From contig JBAZTO010000013.1 in assembly GCA_041661865.1 (NCBI GenBank), positions 1 to 64,000 of the forward strand: DNA of 64,000 nt. The letters run 5' to 3'. This stretch comes from JBAZTO01 sp041661865. Its GTDB lineage: Bacteria > Planctomycetota > Phycisphaerae > SM23-33. Positions within the stretch are counted from its first letter, which is position 1. Each line of letters opens with the position of its first letter. This document shows positions 35,657 through 44,472 of the stretch, in pieces. The notes beneath the pieces were generated by a model. The model saw nothing but the letters and a program-made list of their open reading frames with translations. It made no database searches and had not been told where the DNA came from. The position numbers were made by a program, and so were the translations under genes.

Positions 35657-36943
35657 TCAGACCTGGGTTTCAGGCCCCAGCAGGTCTTCGTAGGTTTCGC
35701 GGCGGCGGATGATGCGCCACTTGTCGCCCTCGACCAGCACTTCGGCCGCCCTAGGCCGGCTGTTGTACTGGCTGGACATGACGAAGCCGTACGCCCCGGC
35801 GGAGAAAACCGCCAGCAGATCGCCACGCCGCATGGGCGGCAGGATGCGATCCTTGGCCAGGAAGTCGCTGCTCTCGCAGACCCCGCCGACGATGTCCACC
35901 TTGACCCCGCCGCTGGGAACAAAATCCAGCCTCCGCGGCGGCACGGGCGCGCCGTCAGCCAGCCGCGCCGGGTAGACCACGTGTTGCGCGCCGTACAGCG
36001 CCGGGCGGATCAGGTCAGTCATGGCGGCATCGACGATCACGAACTGCCGGTCGGCCCCTTCCTTGATGTACTGCACCTCCGTCAGGAGCAGCCCGGCATT
36101 GCAGCCGACCTGCCGGCCCGGTTCCATGACGATCTCCAGGCCCCTGCCGCGCAGCAGCGGCACGATCTGCCGGGCGTATAGCGCCGCCTGGGGGCTCTTG
36201 GCCTCCTCGTAGTCGGCGGCAAAACCACCGCCGATGTCCAGCAGGGCAATGGTGAAACCTTCTTCCCGCAACTGGGCGATCAACTCCAGGGCCTTGGTAA
36301 TGGCCTGGACGTAAGGCTCGGCCGAGTAGATCGGCGAACCGATGTGCAGGTGGATGCCATCGAGGCGGACGTGCGCGTCGCGCCCGTAGGCGCGGAAGAA
36401 CCGCACGGCCCGCTGAATGTCCACGCCGAACTTGGACTCCTTCTTGCCCGTGGCGGTGTAGGAGTGCGTCTGGGGGTCCCACACGTCGGGATTGACGCGC
36501 AGGGCAGCCCGCACCGTCTTGCCGGCCGATGCCGCCAGGCGGGAGAGGTTCTCGAACTCCGCTTCGCTCTCGATATTGAACAGGCCCACGCCGGCGGCGA
36601 TGGCCTCGCGAATTTCCTTGTCGGTCTTGCCCACGCCGGCAAAGGCGATCCTGGCCGGGTCGGCCCCCACCGCCATCGCGCGGAACAGCTCACCTCCGCT
36701 GACCACATCAAAGCCGCTGCCTTCGGCGGCCAGGAGCTTGAGCAGGTGCAGGTTGGCCAGGCTCTTGATCGAGAAACAGATCGTCGGCTTGAGCTCGGCG
36801 AAGGCCTGCGCCATCGCGCGGTAGTGGTGCAGCAGCGTGGCGGCAGAGTAGATATAAACCGGCGTGCCGACCGCCGCGGCGATGTCCGCGACCGCGACGC
36901 CCTCGCAATGCAACGCGCCTTGTCGATACTCGAAGTAATCCAT
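35657..36943 (-). CDS. lysA: Diaminopimelate decarboxylase
   Basis: LysA decarboxylates meso-diaminopimelate to L-lysine using PLP. The 428-residue protein starts MDYFEYRQGALHCEGVAVAD. TICFSIKSLANLHLLK holds the PLP lysine, IHLHIGSPIYSAEPYV binds the substrate, LLDIGGGFAADY and EPGRQVGCNAGLLLTEV hold the phosphate, and GGVCESSDFLAKDR supplies the catalytic cysteine. The ATG at 36941-36943 follows AGAGGACCAAGA; a longer open frame upstream to 37036 has no family similarity. It is monocistronic, convergent with the XylR-like gene. Confidence 0.95.
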   Translation of the reverse strand: MDYFEYRQGALHCEGVAVADIAAAVGTPVYIYSAATLLHHYRAMAQAFAELKPTICFSIKSLANLHLLKLLAAEGSGFDVVSGGELFRAMAVGADPARIAFAGVGKTDKEIREAIAAGVGLFNIESEAEFENLSRLAASAGKTVRAALRVNPDVWDPQTHSYTATGKKESKFGVDIQRAVRFFRAYGRDAHVRLDGIHLHIGSPIYSAEPYVQAITKALELIAQLREEGFTIALLDIGGGFAADYEEAKSPQAALYARQIVPLLRGRGLEIVMEPGRQVGCNAGLLLTEVQYIKEGADRQFVIVDAAMTDLIRPALYGAQHVVYPARLADGAPVPPRRLDFVPSGGVKVDIVGGVCESSDFLAKDRILPPMRRGDLLAVFSAGAYGFVMSSQYNSRPRAAEVLVEGDKWRIIRRRETYEDLLGPETQV

Positions 36944-37050
36944 TCTTGGTCCTCTATCAGGAAAACTAATCACGTCCGAATGATTCAGATTACCCCACGC
37001 CGCGAAGGCAGGCAACAGAATCGCCGGCGGTGTCATCGACAGATAGTTTC

Positions 37051-37079
37051 ATTCCGCGTGCAACAAGTTGCACGCCCTA
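37051..37079. repeat. GCGTGCAACAAGTTGCACGC palindrome, second copy
   Basis: This 29-bp stretch is the exact reverse complement of 20873-20901. Its core GCGTGCAACAAGTTGCACGC is a 20-bp palindrome. It lies in the 206-bp spacer between lysA and the glycerate kinase gene, about 71 bp beyond the latter's stop. The copy pair suggests a mobile or recombining small element. Confidence 0.65.
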
Positions 37080-37149
37080 CCAATTTTCCCGGCCTTGCGG
37101 CGGGACAGACCCCCTGGCCGATTCCTGCCGGCCGGCCTTCGCACCCCGC

Positions 37150-38370
37150 CTATTCCGTCTTGCCGATTATTCGCTTGAGGGCCTGTGCGGTGCGGTGGGT
37201 CAGGAGGGCGTCGGCTTTTCGCATGGCCATCGCCGCGGTGACCTCGCCGCCGGCCAGGGGCAGCACGGCCGCAAAGGCCTCGTGCGGCGCATCGACGGTG
37301 GCTGAGCCGGGAATGCAGACGACCGGCACGCCCAGTTCGCGGGCAATGGCGGCCACGCCGACGGCGGTCTTGCCCGACCGGCTCTGGCTGTCCAGCCGGC
37401 CTTCGCCGGTGATGCACAGGTCGGCGCCGCTGAGGCGATGTCGCAGGCCCACCGCCGAGGCGACGATCTCCACGCCGCTGTCCATCACGGCGCCGGCCAA
37501 CGCGACCAGGCCCGCGCCAAGCCCGCCGGCAGCGCCGGAGCCGCGGAGGTCCGCAACGTCGATGCCCAATTTCCGCCGGATGCACGCAGCCAGGTTCGAC
37601 AGGCCCGCCTCCAGTTGCACGACCATCTCCGCGGTCGCGCCCTTCTGGGGGCCAAAGACCGCCGCCGCGCCGTTGGGGCCGCACAGCGGATGGGTCACAT
37701 CGCAGGCCAGGCGGATGCGAACGCCGGCCAGTCGCGTGTCCAGGCCGCGAGTGTCGATTTCCGCGATCTCCGATAGTCTCCCGCCGCCCAGCCCGCGGAT
37801 CAGTTCTCTGCCGGCGGAGTCGCGAAAGACCACGCCCAGCGCCTGCGCCGCCCCGCACCCGCCGTCGACGGTGGCTGAGCCGCCCAGTCCGACGATGATC
37901 TCGTTGGCCCCGGCGTCCAGGGCGGCGCGGATCAGCAGGCCCGTGCCGAAGGTCGTGGTGCGCAGCGGGTCGCGCTTGTCGTTGGGCACGAGACTGAGCC
38001 CCGAGGCGGCAGCAGTCTCCACCACGGCGGTGGTCCTGCCGCCGGCTGAGCCGGCCCCGTCACCGCCGGCCTGCGCCACCGCGGCCGCCAGGCCGATCTC
38101 GCCGGGCAGGTTGCTTTGCATGGGCAGCCCCAGCAGCCCGAAGTGTGCGCGCATCGGCCGGCCCAGGGGGTCGAACACATCGGCGGCGACGAGCTTTCCG
38201 CCCGTGGCGGCCACCATCGCAGCCACCGTGCCCTCTCCGCCGTCGGCCATGGGGCACAGGTCCACCAGGGCCTCGGGACAGGCCTCCAGCACGCCGCGGG
38301 CCATCGCCGAAGCGACTTCCGCGGCGCCCAGGCACTCCTTGAACGAATCGGGCGCAATGACCACCTTCAT
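37150..38370 (-). CDS. glxK: Glycerate kinase (GlxK/GarK type)
   Basis: The enzyme phosphorylates D-glycerate, usually at position 2, feeding glycolysis. The 406-residue protein starts MKVVIAPDSFKECLGAAEVA. It shows CPMADGGEGTVAAMVAATGG, FGTGLLIRAALDAGANEIIV, GLGGSATVDGGCGAAQALGV, CDVTHPLCGPNGAAAVFGPQ and ITGEGRLDSQSRSGKTAVGV, all diagnostic of glycerate kinase family 1. A Gly/Ala-rich insertion at about residue 100 (AQAGGDGAGSAGGRT) is somewhat longer than usual. No glyoxylate or tartrate genes are adjacent, so its pathway is not shown by context. The gene is followed upstream by a truncated phosphoesterase on the same strand. Confidence 0.93.
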   Translation of the reverse strand: MKVVIAPDSFKECLGAAEVASAMARGVLEACPEALVDLCPMADGGEGTVAAMVAATGGKLVAADVFDPLGRPMRAHFGLLGLPMQSNLPGEIGLAAAVAQAGGDGAGSAGGRTTAVVETAAASGLSLVPNDKRDPLRTTTFGTGLLIRAALDAGANEIIVGLGGSATVDGGCGAAQALGVVFRDSAGRELIRGLGGGRLSEIAEIDTRGLDTRLAGVRIRLACDVTHPLCGPNGAAAVFGPQKGATAEMVVQLEAGLSNLAACIRRKLGIDVADLRGSGAAGGLGAGLVALAGAVMDSGVEIVASAVGLRHRLSGADLCITGEGRLDSQSRSGKTAVGVAAIARELGVPVVCIPGSATVDAPHEAFAAVLPLAGGEVTAAMAMRKADALLTHRTAQALKRIIGKTE

Positions 38371-38401
38371 GCACGACTCCTTGATTCAAACCTCAGATGC
38401 A

Positions 38402-38611
38402 CTATATATCCGGCACCAGCAACTTCAAGCCCTTGAAGGTCTCGAACAGGGCCAGGCAGTCCTTCATGGGCCCCGGTTCAGCCCCGGCGGTGTCCCCCAC
38501 CAGCACCAGCACGTCGCCGCCGGCGACGCAGGCCCGCGCGGCCACCTCCTGCGCGGAGGGGCGCGATCGCAGGACGTCGTAGTGCAGGTCGGAGGTAACG
38601 AGAATCCTCAT
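38402..38611 (-). pseudogene. Truncated metallophosphoesterase (N-terminal remnant)
   Basis: Sixty-nine codons begin MRILVTSDLHYDVLRSRPSA and contain GGDVLVLVGDTAGAEPGPMK, the first two metal-binding blocks (D-x-H and G-D) of calcineurin-like phosphoesterases. The frame ends at FKGLKLLVPDI and a stop, just where the G-N-H-D block should come (usual pattern VPGNHD). The rest of the fold is absent from the following DNA, and the glycerate kinase gene begins 31 bp later. It is therefore most likely a remnant left by a deletion. A minus-strand TATAAT lies only about nine bases before the ATG. Confidence 0.65.
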
Positions 38612-38793
38612 GGCCGAGGGATTATAGTGCCTCCAGCGCCTCGAGGCCATTCTCGCCGCGTGATTGACACTTGTTTCTGGCAGACTGTAGGTAACTGTTC
38701 GATCCTGGGCTGCGTCGGCTGTGCCCGCGGACATTTTCTTCAACCAGCCCCACGGAGAATCCTTAAGAGCATGCCACCGTGAAATGACGCCAG

Positions 38794-39013
38794 TGATTCA
38801 GGCTGAAAGCCTGACAGAGCTATAGCCCAAGGCAAGCGAAGCGACGCCTTGGGTGGATAGCCGTTGACGGGTTGCAGCCTGCAAGGCTGCGATAATCGCG
38901 CATGTGTTCACGGGTATCGCAGCCCTTCAGGCTGCGGCGCTGTGGGCGGACCTGTCCCCAGGCCGACGCTTCGCTCTGGCCTGGGCTACGGCTATGCCAG
39001 CCCTTCAGGCTGG
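38794..39013. repeat. Cluster of CAGCCTT..AGGCTG-type palindromes in a 557-bp gene-free stretch
   Basis: The 557 bp between the truncated phosphoesterase and the kinase-like gene (38612-39168) contain no supported gene. A series of short palindromes fills the middle: TTCAGGCTGAAAGCCTGA, CCCAAGGC...GCCTTGGG, GCAGCCTGCAAGGCTGC, GCAGCCCTTCAGGCTGC, CCAGGCCGACGC...GGCCTGG and CCAGCCCTTCAGGCTGG. The CCTTCAGG core occurs twice. The flanks (38612-38793 and 39014-39168) show no clear structure. All open frames here come from the repeats themselves. Confidence 0.65.
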
Positions 39014-39168
39014 ATCAGAGGATCGGCAGAACCTGTCCTGCCTCTGGGGTAACGAGCCAGAAGAAAGGCTGCTCACTTCTCGCCGCGCGACGGAGTTTTT
39101 GCTTCCCTGCCTTTGACGGAAGCGGCTAAGATGTTTTTTGGTCGACCTGCCCAGGAGATGGAGCCCGC

Positions 39169-40218
39169 GTGCCAATGGAGAACAATCGCGAAACATTTTC
39201 CGCCGACGAACTGTCTCGCTGCCTGAGTCACTACGATCTGGGCGAGATCAGGAGCACGCAGGAGTTCACTCGCGGTTCCCGGCGGGCGCCGAAGGTCGTC
39301 ATCGAGGCCGCTCGCGGCAAGTTCCTTTTCAAGCGGCGCGTCCACGGGCGCGACGACCTGGCCAAGGTCACCTTCACCCACGATATCCAGCATCGCCTAG
39401 CCCAGCGGAGCTTTCCCTTGCCGGCCCTGATTCCCACCCGCGACGAGGGGAAGACCATCCTGCTCCAGGATAACAATGTCTACGAGATGTTCGAGTACGT
39501 CGCGGGCGAGAATTACGACGGCTCGAAGGAGGCGACCTTCGCCGCCGGCGAGACGTTGGCGATGTACCACGAACTGCTCAAGGAATACCAAGGCCAGTAC
39601 CTGCCGCCCAAGGGCAGCTATCACAGCGCCCGCTCCATCACGCTGTCCATCTGCAACACCGTCGGGGCGCTGCCCCTCAAGAACAGGCCGCCGGCCGGCG
39701 CGGTCGTGGCGTCGGCGGGCTCGTTGAAGGATTCCTACCAGGCCTGCTCACAGCACGCGGAAATGCTGGGCCTGAGTCGCTGGGAACGGCAGATCGTGCA
39801 TGGCGACTGGCACCCGGGCAACATGCTCTTCCGCAACCGGGCCATCGTGGCCGTGGTGGACTACGACGCCGCCCGCCTCCAGCAGCGCGTCATCGACCTG
39901 GCCAACGGCGCCCTGCAATTCTCGATCATCGGCGGCAGCGGCGAGCCCAAAAACTGGCCCGATAATGTCGATGAAATCCGTTTCGCCAGTTTCATCCGCG
40001 GTTACAGTTCCATCAGCCCCCTCACCGCGGCCGAGATCGAGGCCATCCCCTATCTGATGTGCGAGGCCCTGATCGCCGAAGCGGTCCTGCCTATCGCCGC
40101 CACGGGGAGCTTCGGCCGCATCGAAGGCTTCTCCTTCCTCCAGATGATCGACCGCAAGGTCCAGTGGATCCGCCAGCACATCCGGGACCTCACCAGCAAC
40201 GTCGAATATCCCGAGTGA
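39169..40218 (+). CDS. Phosphotransferase (APH/choline-kinase-like fold)
   Basis: This 349-residue protein has the small-molecule kinase fold. Features are GKFLFKRRVHGRDDLAKVTF (ATP-lobe strand with lysine), YEMFEYVAGENYDG (hinge), the catalytic loop IVHGDWHPGNMLFRN (H-G-D-x-H-x-x-N) and VAVVDYDAARL (metal-binding D of the DFG-like site). Substrates in this family range from aminoglycosides to homoserine, choline or spore-coat components (CotS), and none can be chosen here. The GTG at 39169 has GGAG five bases upstream; an ATG two codons later is a close alternative. The next gene, sppA, follows after 109 bp with its own -10-like TATACT. Confidence 0.8.
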   Translation: MPMENNRETFSADELSRCLSHYDLGEIRSTQEFTRGSRRAPKVVIEAARGKFLFKRRVHGRDDLAKVTFTHDIQHRLAQRSFPLPALIPTRDEGKTILLQDNNVYEMFEYVAGENYDGSKEATFAAGETLAMYHELLKEYQGQYLPPKGSYHSARSITLSICNTVGALPLKNRPPAGAVVASAGSLKDSYQACSQHAEMLGLSRWERQIVHGDWHPGNMLFRNRAIVAVVDYDAARLQQRVIDLANGALQFSIIGGSGEPKNWPDNVDEIRFASFIRGYSSISPLTAAEIEAIPYLMCEALIAEAVLPIAATGSFGRIEGFSFLQMIDRKVQWIRQHIRDLTSNVEYPE

Positions 40219-40246
40219 GAGGGCACGAGATCGGCGGCGATATCCG

Positions 40247-40277
40247 TTGTGAAGAGTCAATGCGTTTTGGCTATACT
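40247..40277 (+). promoter_or_regulatory. Putative sppA promoter (TTGTGA / TATACT)
   Basis: TATACT at 40272-40277 and TTGTGA at 40247-40252 are separated by 19 bp. The sppA ATG is 50 bp further down, with AGGAG about nine bases before it. This is one of the few places in the window where both hexamers are plausible. Confidence 0.4.
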
Positions 40278-40327
40278 GTGATTCTCAGACTGGGCTGCAC
40301 GCGGAACACTCTTGAGGAGAATGATCC

Positions 40328-41428
40328 ATGGACGAGCAGAACGCCGTTCCTCCCGCGGGGGCTCACACTCCACCGCCACCACCGCCCTACTGGGCCTATC
40401 CGCCCCGCAAGAGCTGGACGCGCCGGTTCTTTGGCGCCTTGGGGCGGCTGGTCTTCTTCCTGTCCATCCTGCTCAATGTCTACCTGTTCATCGCGCTGGG
40501 CACGATGGCGGAGGGGCCGAAGGTGGACACCACCACGCTCCGGCCCGGCAGGGCCGACCAGGTCATCGCCGTCTACGATGTCCGCGGCGTAATTGACGAA
40601 AAGGCCGTCGAGAGCTTCCGCCAGTTCTATCGCCACGTGATGGGCGACCCCGCCGTCAAGGCCGTCGTCCTTCGCATCGACAGCCCCGGCGGCGGCGTGG
40701 CTGCCAGCGACGAGATCCACGCGATGGTCGGCCAGCTCCAGACCAAGGGCAACAAGAAGGTCATCGTCTCAATGGGCGGCGTGGCCGCCAGCGGCGGCTA
40801 TTACATCGCCTGCGGCGCGCAGGAGATCTACGCCGAGGAAACCACCATCACCGGCAGCATCGGCGTGCTGATGGGCTGGCCGGTCCTCAAGGGAACGCTG
40901 GACAAACTGGGTATCGAGATGGTGATGATGAAGAGCCAGGACGCCCGCGGCTGGAAGGACGCGATGAGCAGCTTGCAGCGGCCTGACCCGCGGCAGCGGG
41001 CCTACCTCCAGACGCTGCTGGACACGATGCAGAAGCGATTCGAGGGCGTCGTCCGCGAAGGACGCGGCCAGCGGCTGGTGACACGCAAGGTGACCTACAC
41101 GATAGAGGTGCCCGCGAGCAACGAACCCAACGCCGCCTCCATGCCCGTCACCCAGAGCGACACCGAGCCGCTCAACGGCAAGATTTATCTCGGCGCCGAG
41201 GCCAAGGCCATGGGCCTGATTGACGCCATCGGCTACCAGGACGCAGCCATCGACCGCGCGGCGGCCTTGGCGGAATTGAACAACCCCCGGGTGCTCCGCT
41301 ACGAGTCACATCGCAGCCTGCTCCAGCGGATGATGGGCGCCGAGGAGAGAGCCTCCCTCCGGCTGGGCCCCGAATTGCTCGATCAGCTCCAGTCGCCACG
41401 GATGATGATGCTGTGGAAGGCGGATTAG
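40328..41428 (+). CDS. sppA: Signal peptide peptidase SppA (S49 family)
   Basis: SppA is a membrane-bound serine protease that degrades cleaved signal peptides. The 366-residue protein has a Pro-rich cytoplasmic start, one helix at about 38-58 (LVFFLSILLNVYLFIAL) and a periplasmic protease domain. VVLRIDSPGGGVAASDEIHA and VIVSMGGVAASGGYYIACGA (nucleophile Ser in ASGGY) are followed by TTITGSIGVLMGWPVLKGTL. It is of the short, single-domain type seen in Bacillus and planctomycetes. It precedes a DUF4159 lipoprotein by 27 bp and probably forms an operon with it. Confidence 0.93.
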   Translation: MDEQNAVPPAGAHTPPPPPPYWAYPPRKSWTRRFFGALGRLVFFLSILLNVYLFIALGTMAEGPKVDTTTLRPGRADQVIAVYDVRGVIDEKAVESFRQFYRHVMGDPAVKAVVLRIDSPGGGVAASDEIHAMVGQLQTKGNKKVIVSMGGVAASGGYYIACGAQEIYAEETTITGSIGVLMGWPVLKGTLDKLGIEMVMMKSQDARGWKDAMSSLQRPDPRQRAYLQTLLDTMQKRFEGVVREGRGQRLVTRKVTYTIEVPASNEPNAASMPVTQSDTEPLNGKIYLGAEAKAMGLIDAIGYQDAAIDRAAALAELNNPRVLRYESHRSLLQRMMGAEERASLRLGPELLDQLQSPRMMMLWKAD

Positions 41429-41455
41429 CGTTCAATGCGCGGTCGTGAGGCAGCA

Positions 41456-43810
41456 ATGTGGAGTCGCACGCGGGCAGGCCTGGCCTGCCTGGCGATGGGC
41501 ATGGTCGCGGCGGCATGGGCGGCGTGTTCATCGCCCCCCGCTCGCGCCGTGGCCGCATCGCCCGCCTCCGCGCCAACCCAACCGACAACGTCCACACTTC
41601 CCGCGCCGATCCCGGAGGCTTCCTTCAGTCTCTCGCGGAAGGTCATCAGCGACTCCGCGTCAGCCGGCAATTCCTTCTACGTCCCGCCGGCCATCGCGCA
41701 GGTCCAGCGGATGTCCGAGGCGGCGACACGATTCCTGCTCTCGCAGATCGACGCCAACGGGCGCTGCCTGGAGGAGTATCCCGCCGGCAACGCCCGCCTG
41801 GGCGTGCGGACGGCATTGTGCGCGCGGGCACTGCTCTGGGCCGGGATCGACCACCATGAGCCGGCCCTGGCCCGGGCGCTAGACTGGCTGGCCGCGGCCA
41901 AGCTGACCGGCACGTATGCGGTGGCCATGCGGGCCGAGGCCTTCGCGGCCGTTCGCGACTCCAGCCGAATGGCCGAGTTGACCACTGACGTGATGTGGCT
42001 GGTCGAGGCCGCCGGCCAGGAGGGCGCCTATTCGTACCTGCCCTCCCACGGCAAGCCGCTGGAGAGTTACGACAATGAAGACTCGGCCGCGGCGGTGCTG
42101 GCCGTCGCCGACGGGGCGGCGCGGGGCGTGGGCGTCGATCCGGACTACTGGCGGCAGTCCCTGCGGCACCTGGCCGCCCAGCAGCAGGCCGACGGCGGCT
42201 GGCCCTATCGCATCCGACCCAACGTGCTCCAGAACCGCACCTACGGCTCACTCACCGCCATCGCACTGGCTGCGGTGTACCTCTGCCGCGACAACCTCCT
42301 GGCCGGCGACGACCGCGACCCCGCCACCTCGGCAGACAAGGTCATCGACGCCGCGATGGACTGGCTGGATCGCAACTACCGCATCGACAGCAACCCGCAG
42401 AAGGACGTTCACTACTACTACCAGTGGCTCTTCGCACTGTCGCGCGTCGGGGCCGTCAGCGGCTACCGCTCCCTCGGCGGGCAGGCGTGGTTTGCCCAGG
42501 CGCGGACGGCACTGGCCGCCGGGCAGAACGGCGACGGCAGTTGGGGCCACGGCGACCGGACCGCCGACACGGCCTGGGCGCTGCTGTGCCTGTCCAACGG
42601 CAGCAGGCCGGTGCTGATGAGCAAGCTCAAGTACAACGGCCGGTGGAACGCGCGTCCGCGCGACCTGGCCAACCTCGTGCAATACCTCTCCAACGCCTTC
42701 GAGCGCCCGGTGAGCTGGCAGATCGTGGACATCGACGCGCCCCTGGACGAGCTGTGCGACGCACCCATCCTTTATATCTCGGGGGCCGGGCCCAGCGAGT
42801 GGAGCGAAGACGATATCGTCAAGCTCCGCGCGTTCGTCTATCGCGGCGGGGCCATCATTTCGGAGTCCTCCTCCAGCAATGCCGACTTCACGCTGGATGT
42901 GCAAGGGCTCTGGGCCCGGCTGTTTCCAAATTACCCGGCCGCCACGCTGCCCGGCGAGCACCCGCTCTTCCACCTGCACTTTTCCCCCGCCGGCGCCGGC
43001 GGCCTGGCGGCGGTCTCCAACGGCGTGCGGCTGCTGGCCATCCATTCGCCGCGGGACATATCGACGACGCTGCAACTGGGCCCCGGCGGGACCGAGGAAC
43101 CGTGGTTTGAGCTGATGGCCAACGCGTACCTGTACTTCACCGACAAGAGCCCCGTGCGGCCGCGAGGAAGCATGGCCTGGCCGGCCACGCCGCAATCGGC
43201 GCCGAGCCGGACGATCCGCGTCGCCAGGATCATGCACGAGGGCAATTGCGATCCCGAGCCGCTGGCCTGGCCTCGCCTGGCCGCACACATGCGAAGTACC
43301 CTGGGCATCGACCTGGCCGTCTCGCCCCCCATGCCCCCGACAAAACTGGACGCCCGGACCTGCCCCATCGCCGTCATGACCGGAACCGCCCCCTTCCGCT
43401 TCAGCGCCGCCTCCACCGACGCCCTCATGCGATACCTCGCCCAGGGCGGCACGGTCATCGTCGACGCCGCCGGCGGCAGCGATGCGTTCGCCTCAGCCGT
43501 GGAATCCCAACTCCTGCCGCTGCTGGGCGAGGCACACCCGCTGGCGCAGGCGGTCGTGATGTCGGGGCCCGAGAAGGTTTCGATTTCCTACCGGCGGGAA
43601 CTGGCCACGTCGCTGGGCGATTTGAAGGATCAACTCCGCCTCCAGGCGGTGGAGATGAACCACCGGCCCGCTATCATCTTCAGCCGCGAAGACCTCACCG
43701 CCGGCCTGGTCGGCTATCCTTCGTACCAGGTGCGCGGCTACAGCCCCGCCGCCGCCACGGCCATCATGACCAATCTGCTGTGCTACCTCTCGGGCAACGG
43801 GGCCCGCTGA
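41456..43810 (+). CDS. Lipoprotein with terpene-cyclase-like repeats and DUF4159 domain
   Basis: This 784-residue protein starts with a lipoprotein signal (AMGMVAAAWAAC, cysteine at about 23). Residues about 60-400 are alpha/alpha-toroid repeats like those of prenyltransferases or squalene cyclases (ADGGWPYRIRPN, NGDGSWGHGDRTADTAW). The C-terminal half has two DUF4159/glutamine-amidotransferase-like segments (LYISGAGPSEWSEDDIVKLR, near 425-445, and RIMHEGNCDPEPLAWPRLAA, near 595). The combination is frequent in planctomycetes near ATPase (MoxR) and BatA-type genes, which are not seen here. Function is unknown; a surface scaffold is a guess. ATG 41456 is chosen for its GTGAGG ribosome site and clean signal peptide. 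Confidence 0.78.
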   Translation: MWSRTRAGLACLAMGMVAAAWAACSSPPARAVAASPASAPTQPTTSTLPAPIPEASFSLSRKVISDSASAGNSFYVPPAIAQVQRMSEAATRFLLSQIDANGRCLEEYPAGNARLGVRTALCARALLWAGIDHHEPALARALDWLAAAKLTGTYAVAMRAEAFAAVRDSSRMAELTTDVMWLVEAAGQEGAYSYLPSHGKPLESYDNEDSAAAVLAVADGAARGVGVDPDYWRQSLRHLAAQQQADGGWPYRIRPNVLQNRTYGSLTAIALAAVYLCRDNLLAGDDRDPATSADKVIDAAMDWLDRNYRIDSNPQKDVHYYYQWLFALSRVGAVSGYRSLGGQAWFAQARTALAAGQNGDGSWGHGDRTADTAWALLCLSNGSRPVLMSKLKYNGRWNARPRDLANLVQYLSNAFERPVSWQIVDIDAPLDELCDAPILYISGAGPSEWSEDDIVKLRAFVYRGGAIISESSSSNADFTLDVQGLWARLFPNYPAATLPGEHPLFHLHFSPAGAGGLAAVSNGVRLLAIHSPRDISTTLQLGPGGTEEPWFELMANAYLYFTDKSPVRPRGSMAWPATPQSAPSRTIRVARIMHEGNCDPEPLAWPRLAAHMRSTLGIDLAVSPPMPPTKLDARTCPIAVMTGTAPFRFSAASTDALMRYLAQGGTVIVDAAGGSDAFASAVESQLLPLLGEAHPLAQAVVMSGPEKVSISYRRELATSLGDLKDQLRLQAVEMNHRPAIIFSREDLTAGLVGYPSYQVRGYSPAAATAIMTNLLCYLSGNGAR

Positions 43811-43819
43811 TGACGCGCG

Positions 43820-44332
43820 TCACGGCCAGAAGGCTGCGATGGCGATGGTGATCCAGATGGCTGCGCCGATGATCATCTTGGCCACGGTGCCCAGCATGTA
43901 GCCCGCGCCGGCGCCCATGCCCACGCGCAACGACTTTCGCGGGGCCTGCCCCCCGGACTTTTCGGCCAGGAACGCGCCCAGGGCCGCCCCGCCGCACGCC
44001 CCGATCAGCGAGCCGATGATCGGCACGGGGATCACGAACGTCCCGGCCAGCCCGCCGACGATTCCGCCCAGCAGCGCTGCGACCGCCCCGCGCGTGCTGC
44101 CCCCGGCCCGTTTCGCCACCATCGTCCCGCCCAGCAGTTCGACCACCTCGCCCGCCGCGGCCAGGACCACGATGGCCACCAGCGTGGCCGTGCTGAACAT
44201 GCCGCCCCGCCACCAGGCCACCAGCAGCGTCGCCGCCACCATCAGCCAGTTGCCCGGCAGGGCCAGCACGTTCAAGGCAACGAAGACCGCGTTGGCCACG
44301 AGCAACCCCAGCGATATGAGTATCTGGATCAT
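43820..44332 (-). CDS. DUF456 family membrane protein
   Basis: The 170-residue protein is almost entirely hydrophobic, with four to five helices. FVALNVLALPGNWLMVAATL (the LPGNW motif), VVLAAAGEVVELLGGTMVAK and repeated glycine-rich helices (GGIVGGLAGTFVIPVPIIGS) define DUF456, a small membrane family of unknown role found in many Gram-negative and Gram-positive bacteria. It is convergent with the DUF4159 gene, with nine bases between them, and its ATG lies just beyond a CAGAG-type repeat. Confidence 0.85.
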   Translation of the reverse strand: MIQILISLGLLVANAVFVALNVLALPGNWLMVAATLLVAWWRGGMFSTATLVAIVVLAAAGEVVELLGGTMVAKRAGGSTRGAVAALLGGIVGGLAGTFVIPVPIIGSLIGACGGAALGAFLAEKSGGQAPRKSLRVGMGAGAGYMLGTVAKMIIGAAIWITIAIAAFWP

Positions 44333-44357
44333 GTCGAGACTTTCAGAAACAGATCAT

Positions 44358-44472
44358 CACAGAGAGCACAGAGCACACAGAGAATAAGGAGGGGAAACAC
44401 TGATTCCACTTGTGCAGATTCATTATTCTCGTGTCTCCTCTGCGGCCTCCGTGACCTCTGTGGCCTCTGTGG
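44358..44472. repeat. CAGAG/CTCTG inverted repeat, copy 2, overlapping the rsmH 3' end
   Basis: The left arm at 44358-44383 reads CACAGAGAGCACAGAGCACA and onward. The right arm at 44430-44472 is its complement type, built from four imperfect CTCTGTGG/CCTCYGNGG units. The right arm lies inside rsmH and encodes its last residues. The left arm lies between the DUF456 and rsmH genes. Copies of the unit also occur at 8690-8757 and 51991-52023. Confidence 0.75.

Noticed and set aside
38794..39013. Possible CRISPR array in the palindrome cluster
   Set aside because: The repeated words are short, unequal and irregularly spaced; there are no constant repeats with unique spacers and no cas genes.
38864..39116. 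Short overlapping frames in the 557-bp spacer
   Set aside because: All are translations of CAGCCTT/AGGCTG palindromes in different frames.
43917..44387. Open frame antisense to the DUF456 gene, ending in HREHRAHRE
   Set aside because: The ending comes from the CACAGAG repeat; the DUF456 gene on the other strand has true family motifs.
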